Below are positions 55,998 to 63,965 of a DNA stretch of 64,000 nt, piece after piece (the stretch's first letter is position 1; the number at the start of each line of letters is the position of its first letter). The stretch is taken from the NCBI RefSeq assembly GCF_012273655.1, contig NZ_JAAWWP010000002.1:62001-126000 (forward strand). The letters are read 5' to 3'. The translations under genes and the position numbers were made by a program. A model generated the notes under the pieces. The model made no database searches and was not told the DNA's origin. It was given only the letters and a program-made list of their open reading frames with translations. This DNA comes from Streptomyces physcomitrii (lineage in GTDB: Bacteria; Actinomycetota; Actinomycetes; Streptomycetales; Streptomycetaceae).

Positions 55998-56953
55998 ATC
56001 GCCTCCTCGAGCCCCATGTAGGCGAGCCGCGAGTGCTGCATCTTCTCGGCCCACTCCTGGCCGGTCGCCATCCGCTCCTCGGGAGTGGTGTCGGCCAGCC
56101 GCCGCCCGGGCCAGGCCTCGTAGTCGCCGAGGAGGTGGCCGTGCTCGTCGATGCCCTTCTGGAACAGCGTCTCCCGGCGCAGCAGTTGCTCGCTGGTGGG
56201 CAGCTGCCCCCACAGCTCGTACCCCTCGGCCATCAGCTCCAGGAGCCGCGGCTTGTCCTCGGGGTGCTTGAGCAGGTGCTCGCGCAGGATGGAGCTGCCG
56301 ACGGTCAGATGGCGGATCTCGTCGATGCCCGCGCCGCGCTCGATGTCGGCGGCGGCCGGGTCGAAGACCCGCCACTTGCGCTCGCTCAGCTCGGCGGCGG
56401 GCGCGAGGACGCCCTCGACCAGGACGGTCAGGACCAGGACGCCGCCGATGAAGTCCCGCTCGTCGCGCAGCACCCGCAGGCCGAAGTTCTCCAGCGGTAC
56501 CAGGATGGAGTCGCGGTCCTCGGCGGCCAGCCGGTCCACCTCGGCGAACAACCGCTCCTGGGGGATGCCGAGTTGGAGCAGGTGGCTGCGGAACACCATC
56601 GCGTGCCGCGCCTCGTCGATGAGCTGGGTGGAGTAGAACTCCATGGTGTCGTTGTCGGGCGCCAGGGCGACCATGTGCCCGATGGCCCGGGTCGCCTTCT
56701 CCTCGGCGAGGGAGCGGAAGGCCAGCTCCTGGGTGATCGCCGCGTTGAGCGGCCCTTCCTGCCGGACCACGTCCAGCGGCCGTACGTCGTCGTCGTGCCC
56801 GAGGATGTTGCCGCGCAGGGTTCCCTGCGGAACGGACCTCAGCCAGTAGGCCAGGTCGCAGGTCGCCGCCGAGAGCTCCAGGTTCAGCGCCCCGTCCATG
56901 AGCGAGGGGGCCTGCTCCCAGTCCGCCTCGGAGGGGATGTTCGGGGAGGTCAT
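55994..56953 (-). CDS. Ferritin-like diiron oxygenase, candidate azoxy synthase (VlmB-like)
   Basis: The 319-residue all-helical protein has two ExxH motifs, E114-x2-H117 (IDEARHAMVF) and E212-x2-H215 (IDEIRHLTVG), plus Glu84/85 and Glu180, the classic six-ligand non-heme diiron set. In valanimycin biosynthesis the diiron enzyme VlmB forms the azoxy bond; AurF-type N-oxygenases are the alternative. The neighbouring flavin reductase, membrane protein and tRNA-dependent transferase favour the VlmB-like role. That assignment is inference from context. Confidence 0.75.
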   Translation of the reverse strand: MTSPNIPSEADWEQAPSLMDGALNLELSAATCDLAYWLRSVPQGTLRGNILGHDDDVRPLDVVRQEGPLNAAITQELAFRSLAEEKATRAIGHMVALAPDNDTMEFYSTQLIDEARHAMVFRSHLLQLGIPQERLFAEVDRLAAEDRDSILVPLENFGLRVLRDERDFIGGVLVLTVLVEGVLAPAAELSERKWRVFDPAAADIERGAGIDEIRHLTVGSSILREHLLKHPEDKPRLLELMAEGYELWGQLPTSEQLLRRETLFQKGIDEHGHLLGDYEAWPGRRLADTTPEERMATGQEWAEKMQHSRLAYMGLEEAI

Positions 56954-57516
56954 CACTGCTTCCTTTCGGGGTGCGTCACAGGGGCGGGGTCCGCGGGGTG
57001 CGGTGGGCTCGACAGGCCGGTGTGCAGCACGCCGGCGAAGTTGACCAGGGGGGTGCCGGCGATGGCGTCGCCGCTCAGCACGCGGGCCATCAGCAGTTCG
57101 TGATCGCCCGCGGCCACCGTGCGTTCGAGCCGGCACTCCAGCCAGGAGACGACTCCCTGCAGCCGCGGCGCGCCGTGCGGCGAGGGCTCCGCCCAGCCCC
57201 GGGGCGGCAGTTGGGCCAGGCCCCGGGGCCGGCTGCGCCGGGCGAAGTGCTGGGCGAGCCACTCGTGGTCGGCGGCCAGGCCGTTGGCCACGAAGGTCTC
57301 GGCGGCGAGCAGGGATTTGAGGCCCCGGCTGCCCTGGCGCAGCGCGATGCAGACCATGGGCGGGTCGCCGGGGATCGTGGTCAGGGTGGAGACCGTGACC
57401 CCCTCGGCCTCGGCGGGGCTGCCGCAGGTGAGGACCGTGACGCCGGTGACGAAGTGCCGCATCGTGGTGTTGAGGGCGGCCTGTACGGCGGCCGGTGCTG
57501 TGGCGGCGCCCGTCAT
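56953..57516 (-). CDS. Flavin reductase domain protein (two-component partner, VlmR-like)
   Basis: The 187-residue protein belongs to the HpaC/FMN-reductase family: MRHFVTGVTVLTCG, GVTVSTLTTIPGDPPMVCIA, GLKSLLAAETFVANGLAADH and the C-terminal TPLVNFAGVLH. It supplies reduced flavin to a separate monooxygenase. The only flavoenzyme partner in the operon is the acyl-CoA-dehydrogenase-fold protein at 59817, giving a VlmH/VlmR-like N-hydroxylase pair. It is coupled to both neighbours by overlapping start and stop codons. Confidence 0.88.
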   Translation of the reverse strand: MTGAATAPAAVQAALNTTMRHFVTGVTVLTCGSPAEAEGVTVSTLTTIPGDPPMVCIALRQGSRGLKSLLAAETFVANGLAADHEWLAQHFARRSRPRGLAQLPPRGWAEPSPHGAPRLQGVVSWLECRLERTVAAGDHELLMARVLSGDAIAGTPLVNFAGVLHTGLSSPPHPADPAPVTHPERKQ

Positions 57517-58001
57517 GACACCGTGCGCAGGGCGTCGGTGGTGCCGGCCGGGGCGGCGGCCGCGGAGTCGTACTCGCGCTGGAACCTGCGGAACGCCTCG
57601 TGGGTCTCGGGCTCGAAGCGCAGCCCGAACGGCTTGAGGTAGTTGCCGAACAGGGACCGGTCGCCGAAGAGGTGGATGGGCAGGGCGAGCAGCGCCCACT
57701 CGGGGCCCCACAGCCAGATCCAGGCCAGCGTCACCAGGCCCTGGGTGACCAGGCTGTGCATGATGTTGTAGGCGAGGTAGTAGCCCTTGGAGATGTCGCC
57801 GTGCCCGGCCCGCTGGAAGGCGATGGCGCCGGGGATGTAGCCGATGAGGTCGATGTAGACGAACAGACCGATCGCGACCCACCAGTTGATGTCACCGAGG
57901 TGGGTGAAGAAGAGGACCACGCTCACCACGAGCCCGAGGGCGTACTCGGCGCGTACCAGGTAGGCGGTGGTCGGCGTCATGAACAGGTTCTTGGTGTCCA
58001 T
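57513..58001 (-). CDS. Small polytopic membrane protein, candidate hydrazine synthase (VlmO-like)
   Basis: The 162-residue protein has four hydrophobic helices (about 17-33, 39-58, 74-95, 100-112). Polar residues in or near them could bind metal: Glu19, His34, Asp37, Asp51, His67, His82, His110 and Asp114 (PIHLFGDRSLFGN). I recognise no common family. In valanimycin biosynthesis a membrane-bound metalloenzyme, VlmO, builds the N-N bond. The position next to the diiron and flavin-reductase genes makes that the leading hypothesis. Confidence 0.6.
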   Translation of the reverse strand: MDTKNLFMTPTTAYLVRAEYALGLVVSVVLFFTHLGDINWWVAIGLFVYIDLIGYIPGAIAFQRAGHGDISKGYYLAYNIMHSLVTQGLVTLAWIWLWGPEWALLALPIHLFGDRSLFGNYLKPFGLRFEPETHEAFRRFQREYDSAAAAPAGTTDALRTVS

Positions 58002-58004
58002 GGC

Positions 58005-58520
58005 TCACTCCACCGGTGCGCCGGCGAGCTGGATCTCCGCGGGCGGCAGGGCCACGGCCTGGGCCAGGGCCTCGTCGCCGACGACGGTTCCGTTGCCGCC
58101 GAACAGGCCGATGACGACGCGGGCGATGGTCTCCTTGATGACCCGTTCGGCGACGGGGTCGAGGATGCCGGCGAGGCTCGGGATGCCGAAGTCGAAGTCG
58201 GCCCGGAAGTCGACCACACAGCCCTTGTCGCTGCTGTCGATCCGCCAGGTCCCCTCGAAGGAGTCGAAGTCCCCGTCGAGCTGGGTGAAGTCGATCGAGA
58301 GCTTGTCCGGGTCGAAGTGGTCGGACTCGGTCCAGCGCAGGATGCCGTTGCGGAAGTAGACCTCCCAGTCGCTGGTCTCCTTGTCGTCGTCGATCTCATG
58401 GATGGTCACGGCGCGGACCACCGGGGCGAGTTCGGGGTAGCGGGCGAACTGCCTCACCTGGTCGTACCCCTCGGCCGGTGAGGTGCCGGACAGCTCGACG
58501 GCCACGTGAACACTACGCAT
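58005..58520 (-). CDS. SRPBCC / START-like (polyketide cyclase-type) protein
   Basis: The 171-residue protein has the helix-grip fold pattern of the SRPBCC superfamily (VHVAVELSGTSPAEGYDQVR, then SDWEVYFRNGILRWTESD and FDSFEGTWRIDSSDKGCVVD). Members bind hydrophobic ligands and include aromatase/cyclases and COQ10-like lipid binders. Here it may hold a lipid-like pathway intermediate. The ATG at 58520 overlaps the aminotransferase stop by 8 bp. Confidence 0.82.
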   Translation of the reverse strand: MRSVHVAVELSGTSPAEGYDQVRQFARYPELAPVVRAVTIHEIDDDKETSDWEVYFRNGILRWTESDHFDPDKLSIDFTQLDGDFDSFEGTWRIDSSDKGCVVDFRADFDFGIPSLAGILDPVAERVIKETIARVVIGLFGGNGTVVGDEALAQAVALPPAEIQLAGAPVE

Positions 58521-59805
58521 GGGCGGAGTCACCTTCGAAAGTCGGTACGTAACGGGCCGCCTGCGCTTGGCAGGCGCGGTCGAATGCCTCGTACAGGAAG
58601 CGCGCGTCCGCGGCGTCCAGGACGGCGGGCGGGGTGAGCCGGAGCACCAGGTGCGAGTTGAGCGAGTGGTTGGCCACCACGCCGTGCGAGATCAGCTCGA
58701 TGAGCAGGTCGCCCGCGGGCCCGGGGATCGCGAACTCGATCCCGATGAGCAGGCCCCGGCCGCGCACCTCGCGGACCACCGGGCCGAAGTGGCGCCGGGC
58801 GATCTCGCGCACGGTGGTGAGCATCTCGGCACCGAGGTCGCGGGCCCGCTCGACCAGGCCGTCCTCCTCGATCGCGGCGAGGGCGCCGCGTACGGCGGCC
58901 ATCGCCATCGGCGTCCCGGAGAACGTCGAGGTGTGCAGATAGGGGTCCTTGTCGAAGGCGGCGAAGGCCTTCGGGGTCGCGACGACCGCGGAGACGGGCA
59001 GGATGCCGCCGCCGAGCGCCTTGCCCACCAGGAGCACATCGGGGGTGACGCCCTCGTCGTCGGCGCCCCACCAGGTGCCGAGGCGGCCGAGTCCGGTCTG
59101 GATCTCGTCGAGCACGAAGTACGCGTCGTAGGTGCGGCACAGCTCCTGCACGGCGCGCAGATAGCCGGGCGGCGGCAGGACGACCCCGGCCTCGCCCTGG
59201 ACGGGTTCGACGACGAAGCAGGCCCGCCCCGGCATCGTCTTCAGGAGCTCCTCCAGCGCCGCCGCGTCCCCGTAGGGCACGTGGTGGACGCCGGGCAGCA
59301 GCGGGCGGAAGGGCTCCTGGAAGAGGTCCTTGCCGGTCAGGCTCAGTGCGCCCATGGTCTTGCCGTGGTAGCCGCCGTGGGTGGCGATCAGCTGGTCCTT
59401 GCCCCGCGTCCGGGCGAGCTTGATGGCGGTCTCCACCGCCTCGGCGCCCGAGCAGGCGAAGTGCACCCGCTCCAGGCCCGCCGGTGCCCTGGCGGCGAGC
59501 GCCTCGGCGGCCAGCGCGGCCTGCGGTTCGAGGAAGACCCGGCTCGCTACGGGATGGCGGCCCAGCTGCTCCGCGACATGGCGTACGACGACGGGGTGCC
59601 GGGCGCCGGTGATCAGTACGCCGTAGCTGCCGCAGTTGAGGAAGCGGCGGCCGTCGTCGGTGTGGATCCAGGCGCCCTCGGAGCCGGTCTCGATGTGGCC
59701 GCCGAAGAGCTCGCCGAGGGTGGCGCGGCCCTTGCTGAGGTGGGCGCGGTACAGCCGTCCGATGTGCTCCCGGTCGTAGACCGGCGCGTCCGTGGTGGTG
59801 GTCAT
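58513..59805 (-). CDS. Class III aminotransferase, probable fatty-aldehyde to alkylamine transaminase
   Basis: The 430-residue PLP enzyme of the ornithine/GABA-transaminase class has HFACSGAEAVETAIKLARTR, THGGYHGKTMGALSLTG, VLDEIQTGLGRLGTWWG (Asp233) and Lys262 in LLVGKALGGGILP. Class III enzymes act on terminal aldehydes and amines. With a fatty-acid module and N-hydroxylase nearby, the likely role is to make a long-chain primary amine. Acting on an amino-acid aldehyde is an alternative. Confidence 0.85.
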   Translation of the reverse strand: MTTTTDAPVYDREHIGRLYRAHLSKGRATLGELFGGHIETGSEGAWIHTDDGRRFLNCGSYGVLITGARHPVVVRHVAEQLGRHPVASRVFLEPQAALAAEALAARAPAGLERVHFACSGAEAVETAIKLARTRGKDQLIATHGGYHGKTMGALSLTGKDLFQEPFRPLLPGVHHVPYGDAAALEELLKTMPGRACFVVEPVQGEAGVVLPPPGYLRAVQELCRTYDAYFVLDEIQTGLGRLGTWWGADDEGVTPDVLLVGKALGGGILPVSAVVATPKAFAAFDKDPYLHTSTFSGTPMAMAAVRGALAAIEEDGLVERARDLGAEMLTTVREIARRHFGPVVREVRGRGLLIGIEFAIPGPAGDLLIELISHGVVANHSLNSHLVLRLTPPAVLDAADARFLYEAFDRACQAQAARYVPTFEGDSAHA

Positions 59806-59816
59806 GTGGCGGTTCC

Positions 59817-60959
59817 TCACGTCATGCGCAGCGGTTTGCCGCCGATGTGCTCGACGAACGGCTCGGCGAAGCTGGAGCGGGACGGCGGGTGGAAGGAGAG
59901 CCCGTTGGAGGCGGCCGACAGGTAGCCGACGTCGCCGCTGCTGATGAAGGCCATGCCGCCGAGGAGTTCCACGGCCTTGCGCACGGTGTCGCCGATGGCG
60001 TCCTGCGCTCCGTAGCGGGCCACCAGGGACTTGGCGAGCGCGGCGTTGCCGGTCTCGCCGTCCTGGATCATCCGGGCCACGCCTTCGAGCAGCAGGGCCG
60101 CCGTCTCCAGGCGGGTGACCAGCTCGGCCCGCTCGGAGACCGAGCCGCGTCCGGCGGTGGTGACGCGCTCGGCGAGCGCGCTGGCGATGCCGAGGTAGGA
60201 GGCGGAGATCAGCATCTCGAACCAGATGAAGCCGACGGTCTGGAGCTGGTCCAGCTCGCCGCTGTCGCCCAACTCGGTCCGCATGACCTGCTGTTCGTCG
60301 ACCAGTACGTCGGTGAGGCGGATCTCGTCGCTCTCCGCGCCGGCCAGCGCCCAACTGGACCAGAAGGGGTGGATGCTGACGCCCTCGGTCTGGCGGGGCA
60401 CGAGCAGCACGGCCATCTCGCTGGTGCCGTCCGGGCGGGGCAGCGCCACGCTCGCGGTCAGCAGGTCCATGGAGGAGGAGAGGCTGCACGGCTTCTTGGC
60501 GCCGTTGATGCGGTAGCCCTTGCCGCCCTCGTCCAGGCGGGCGTTCATGGTCGGCTCCAGGATGCCGCGCCCGGGCCTGCCCTCGGCGAAGCCGGAGGCC
60601 ACCAGGAGGTTCTGCTCCACGATCCCCTCCAGGAGCGCCCACTCGACGCCGCTGGACTGCAGGCTGTCGGCGAGCGAGAAGAGGGTGGCGACCGAGAAGT
60701 GGTGCATCGTGGTGGCCACGGCGAGCGAGGGGGACGCGGCGGCGAGCGCCCGGGTCACCTCGACCGCCTCCACGGGGCCGGCGCCGAGGCCGGAGTACGT
60801 CTTGGGAATGACGAGACCGGGGCCGCCGTGCGAGCGGAACAGCTCGATGGCGGGGCTTTCGGGCCGCTCCAGGTCGGTGAGCGGGTGCTTGGCGAGCGCG
60901 CCGAGCAGTCCGGGCAGATAGCGCTCGCAGGTCTCGCGGGCGGCATCCAGTGCACGCAT
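59817..60959 (-). CDS. Acyl-CoA-dehydrogenase-fold flavoenzyme, candidate amine N-hydroxylase (VlmH-like)
   Basis: The 380-residue protein has the acyl-CoA dehydrogenase fold (LVIPKTYSGLGAGPVEAVEV, ARLDEGGKGYRINGAKKPCS, VELLGGMAFISSGDVGYLSA). It lacks the catalytic-Glu block (GGTSE) of true dehydrogenases and instead ends LSFHPPSRSSFAEPF. Such proteins include flavin-dependent monooxygenases (DszC, and isobutylamine N-hydroxylase VlmH). With a flavin reductase in the same operon, an alkylamine N-hydroxylase is the best reading. GAAGGAG lies 5 nt before the ATG. Confidence 0.75.
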   Translation of the reverse strand: MRALDAARETCERYLPGLLGALAKHPLTDLERPESPAIELFRSHGGPGLVIPKTYSGLGAGPVEAVEVTRALAAASPSLAVATTMHHFSVATLFSLADSLQSSGVEWALLEGIVEQNLLVASGFAEGRPGRGILEPTMNARLDEGGKGYRINGAKKPCSLSSSMDLLTASVALPRPDGTSEMAVLLVPRQTEGVSIHPFWSSWALAGAESDEIRLTDVLVDEQQVMRTELGDSGELDQLQTVGFIWFEMLISASYLGIASALAERVTTAGRGSVSERAELVTRLETAALLLEGVARMIQDGETGNAALAKSLVARYGAQDAIGDTVRKAVELLGGMAFISSGDVGYLSAASNGLSFHPPSRSSFAEPFVEHIGGKPLRMT

Positions 60960-60995
60960 GGGTACTCCTTCGCAGAGGCGGAATTCGGGGGGGGG

Positions 60996-62681
60996 TTACG
61001 AGTTCTTCTTCTCGCGCAGGGTGCGCCAGGCCCCGAAGACCGCGTCGCGTGGACGGGAGCCCGTGGAGATGCTCACGCCCTGGACGTGGGAGGTGCGCAG
61101 AATCGGGTAGTTGGCCTCACCGAAGACGCCGCCGGTGAGTCCGGTGCCGCCGTGGGTGGGCAGGCAGGGCAGGAAGCCGATGTGGGAGTCGTTGATCTTG
61201 AGCAGGCCGCCGTTGCTGATCCGCGCGAGGACGCGGTCCACGACCCGGGTGTCCCTGGCCCACACGGAGTTGCGCAGCCCGTAGGCGTTGGAGTTGACGA
61301 AGTCGATGAAGCGTTCCAGGAGTTCGTCGTCCGGCGCGGGTTCCGCGACCACGATGGGCAGCAGCGGGAAGAAGGTCTCGTGCACCACGGCCTCGACCTC
61401 GCGCGCCCGGTCCATGCCGCGCACCACGATGACGGTCGGCTCCAGGAAGATGCCGTTGGGGTCGCGGCTGCCGTCCAGCTGCATCGCGTGCCCGCCGCAG
61501 GCCACCTCGGCGCCCTTGGCCAGCGCGTCGTCCAGGCACTTGAAGAACTTCTCGTTCCGCAGCACCGGCGTGAGCAGGACGTCGGGGTCGCCCGGGTAGC
61601 CCGGTCTGATCTCACCGACCTTGCTGACCAGGGCGGCCACCAGGTCGTCGGCGACCTCGGGGTGGACCAGGACCTGGTTGGGGATCATGCACAGCTGGCC
61701 GGAGCCGTAGAAGCTCTCGGTGAGCGCCTCGGCGGCCAGCTCGATGTCGGCGTCCTTCCAGACGGTCACGACGTCGTTTCCGGCGAGTTCGAGGATGGGC
61801 TTCTTGCCCTCGGCCACGCAGCGCGCCTCGAACTTGGTGCCGTTCTCGCTGGAGCCGAAGTAGATGATGTCGTCCACGTCGGGGCTGGCGAGCCAGGCCG
61901 AGAGCATGGGGCCGGGGTCGCCGCAGACCACGTTGAGGGTGCCGGGCGGGGCGCCCACCTCGTCGAGCGCGGGGGCGACGATCTCCTGCATCACGTACAT
62001 CACGCCGAGCGGGCCGCTGCGCGGGGCGCGGACGATCAGCGAGTTGCCGCCCATGACGGCGGTGACGCCGAGCAGCGCGCTGGACAGCGGCGCGTTCTGG
62101 GGCGGGTTGAGGCAGACGACGCCGTCGGGCTGTCTGCGGACCTGGAGCCGCCGCTCGTCACGGTCGAACTCCTGGAGCATCTGCGAGCGGTAGAAGGCGT
62201 TGGACTCGGGGCTGAAGCACTCCAGCATCCCGGAGACCTGCCACTCGGCGAGCATCCGGGGATGCCCCTCCTGCACCAGGATCTCCGCGATCTCCTCGGC
62301 CCGTTCGGCGAGCCGGTCGTGCAGCAGCATGCCGAAGCGGCCGATGCGTTCGTCGATGGGGAAGGCGCCCCAGACGGGGGCGGCCTGGGCCGCGGCGTCG
62401 ATGGCCCGCTGGACGGTGGCGCGATCCGCCTTGGCCACCCGGCCCACGACGACATCACGCTGGTCCTCGGCCGTGATGCGTCCCTGTTCCAGTTTCCGCT
62501 TGAGTGTCAGACTGGTGAAGACGTCATCGAGCAGAGTGCTGGAATTGAGCACGTACACCCAGTCAGTGCTTTCCAGTGGCCCACCCCCCACATAAGAGTG
62601 ATAGGTCCGCAGGGAAGCGGTTTTCGGGGGCGGCGCAGTTTCATTCTGCTCCACCGGGCGAGACAGCTGTGTACTGCCCAC
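60996..62681 (-). CDS. Aldehyde dehydrogenase superfamily protein
   Basis: The 561-residue protein has the ALDH fold with catalytic Cys331 (YGSGQLCMIPNQVL) and Glu298 (PILELAGNDVV). It is longer than usual at the N-terminus (~60 residues). It could form the fatty aldehyde for the aminotransferase, or remove excess aldehyde. The Glu is normally kept in oxidising ALDHs and is lost in acylating ones, so direction is uncertain. GTG at 62681 is preferred because AGGAG lies 5 nt upstream; the GTG six bases earlier is too close. First gene of the operon. Confidence 0.85.
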   Translation of the reverse strand: MGSTQLSRPVEQNETAPPPKTASLRTYHSYVGGGPLESTDWVYVLNSSTLLDDVFTSLTLKRKLEQGRITAEDQRDVVVGRVAKADRATVQRAIDAAAQAAPVWGAFPIDERIGRFGMLLHDRLAERAEEIAEILVQEGHPRMLAEWQVSGMLECFSPESNAFYRSQMLQEFDRDERRLQVRRQPDGVVCLNPPQNAPLSSALLGVTAVMGGNSLIVRAPRSGPLGVMYVMQEIVAPALDEVGAPPGTLNVVCGDPGPMLSAWLASPDVDDIIYFGSSENGTKFEARCVAEGKKPILELAGNDVVTVWKDADIELAAEALTESFYGSGQLCMIPNQVLVHPEVADDLVAALVSKVGEIRPGYPGDPDVLLTPVLRNEKFFKCLDDALAKGAEVACGGHAMQLDGSRDPNGIFLEPTVIVVRGMDRAREVEAVVHETFFPLLPIVVAEPAPDDELLERFIDFVNSNAYGLRNSVWARDTRVVDRVLARISNGGLLKINDSHIGFLPCLPTHGGTGLTGGVFGEANYPILRTSHVQGVSISTGSRPRDAVFGAWRTLREKKNS

Positions 62682-62687
62682 GGACAC

Positions 62688-62852
62688 TCCTCATCGTTCG
62701 AAAACTCAACCTTCGCCAGCCTCGCGAACGATGCTTACAGACCCCTCTGAGAGGCCGCTTAGATCTCACTGATACGGCCTTTTCAGCAGTTAATCGCCGT
62801 GCTCTGCTACATTCCTGCGCACTCACAGGCGACATGACGATGGAGTGAACTG
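62688..62852. promoter_or_regulatory. Divergent promoter region of the biosynthetic operon with 9-bp-arm inverted repeat
   Basis: CATCGTTCG (62692-62700) and CGAACGATG (62725-62733) form a perfect inverted repeat with a 24-bp spacer, just upstream of the ALDH start. CCTCTGAGAGG (62744-62754) is a second palindrome. TACATT near 62809 is a -10 candidate for the plus-strand transferase. The region is unusually AT-rich. No regulator gene is inside the window next to it. Confidence 0.55.
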
Positions 62853-63866
62853 ATGAGCCAGTCGGTGGAGTCTTCTCAAGGCGCTCAGGCAACGCTGGAA
62901 TCAGTTCTGAAATCCATCCGGGATTACGGCGACAATGCCAGCGCGTTCCTCGCGGTCAATGAGGGGAACGAGTACTTCGAAGGCAGCGTAAAAGGCGTCA
63001 TCACCTATCGCAGGGCGGGCCGGTACTTCATCCAGTTCGGTGGAGTGACCGCCGAGCCGGATCAACAGCGCACACTCCTCGCGGAGTTCCAGAAGTACGC
63101 CCGCGCACAGCGCCGCCGCATCGTCGGAATCCAGCTCCAGCCGACGGACATCGACCTGTTCGCCTCCGCCGGCTTCACCGTGAACCAGGTGGGCTCCTCG
63201 TACTCGGTGCATCTGCCGGAATTCACGCTGCGCGGCACGAAGTTCATGAAGCTGCGCAACAAGATCTCACGGGCGAAGCGCAGCGGCCTGGAGGTGCGCG
63301 AACTGCCGTACGACGAGGGCGTCAAGCAGCAGATCGGGGAGATCGACCGGCACTGGCTGCGCTCGAAGGGCAGGCACGTCAAGGAGATCGAGTTCCTGGT
63401 GGGCCAGGTGGGCGGCCCGGCGCAGGAGCACCGCCGGCTGTTCGTGGGGCTCATCGAGGAGAAGCCGGTCGCCTACATCTCCTACTCCCCCGCCTACGGC
63501 AGCCGCCCGGGCTGGATGCACGATCTGAGCCGGCGGCTGCCCGATGTGAATCCGGGCGTCATGGAGGCCATCAACGCCGCGGCGATCGAGAAGTTCCGCC
63601 AAGAGGACGCCGAGTGGCTGCACTTCGGCTTCACTCCGTTCACCGGCCTCGATCCGGCCTGCGAGCATTCCGGGCACAGCCCGCTGACGGCGAAGTTCAT
63701 GCGGCTGCTCGCGGAGAAGGGCGGCTCGATCTACCCGGCGGCCACCCAGCTGGCGTACAAGGAGAAATGGGGACCGCACCTGGTGGTGCCGGAATACCTG
63801 GCGTTCCAGAACGGCCCCAGCTTCGGGGCGATCTGGCAGATCCTGCGCGTGACCAAGTCCATCTGA
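62853..63866 (+). CDS. MprF/DUF2156-type aminoacyl-tRNA-dependent transferase (VlmA-like)
   Basis: The 337-residue protein is a dual-GNAT DUF2156 protein like the C-terminal catalytic part of MprF. It carries FMKLRNKISRAKRSGLEVRE, WLHFGFTPFTGLDPACEHSG and the closing LAYKEKWGPHLVVPEYLAFQ. It has no membrane helices. Members use aminoacyl-tRNA as donor; in valanimycin biosynthesis VlmA passes serine from seryl-tRNA to an alkylhydroxylamine. Divergent placement from the alkylamine/N-hydroxylase operon supports the same job here. The ATG has GGAG 7 nt upstream. Confidence 0.8.
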   Translation: MSQSVESSQGAQATLESVLKSIRDYGDNASAFLAVNEGNEYFEGSVKGVITYRRAGRYFIQFGGVTAEPDQQRTLLAEFQKYARAQRRRIVGIQLQPTDIDLFASAGFTVNQVGSSYSVHLPEFTLRGTKFMKLRNKISRAKRSGLEVRELPYDEGVKQQIGEIDRHWLRSKGRHVKEIEFLVGQVGGPAQEHRRLFVGLIEEKPVAYISYSPAYGSRPGWMHDLSRRLPDVNPGVMEAINAAAIEKFRQEDAEWLHFGFTPFTGLDPACEHSGHSPLTAKFMRLLAEKGGSIYPAATQLAYKEKWGPHLVVPEYLAFQNGPSFGAIWQILRVTKSI

Positions 63867-63891
63867 CCACCGCGATCGCCCCCGCCCCCGT

Positions 63892-63965
63892 GTTCCCCGC
63901 CCCACGGCACACCGCCCCCGGATTCCCCGCCCCGCGGCACACCGGATTCCCCGCCCCGCGGCGCG
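63892..63965. repeat. Short direct repeat after the transferase gene
   Basis: TTCCCCGCCCC(A/G)CGGC occurs three times (about 63892, 63922 and 63946) with CACACCG spacers. The window ends before its context is clear; the last 35 bp carry no feature I can name. Confidence 0.7.

Noticed and set aside
52388..62681. Triacsin-type or plain polyunsaturated-fatty-acid cluster as an alternative reading
   Set aside because: A plain lipid pathway would not need the tRNA-dependent transferase, N-hydroxylase pair and aminotransferase. Triacsin clusters use a different nitrogen-supply logic and polyene ketosynthases. Not fully excluded.
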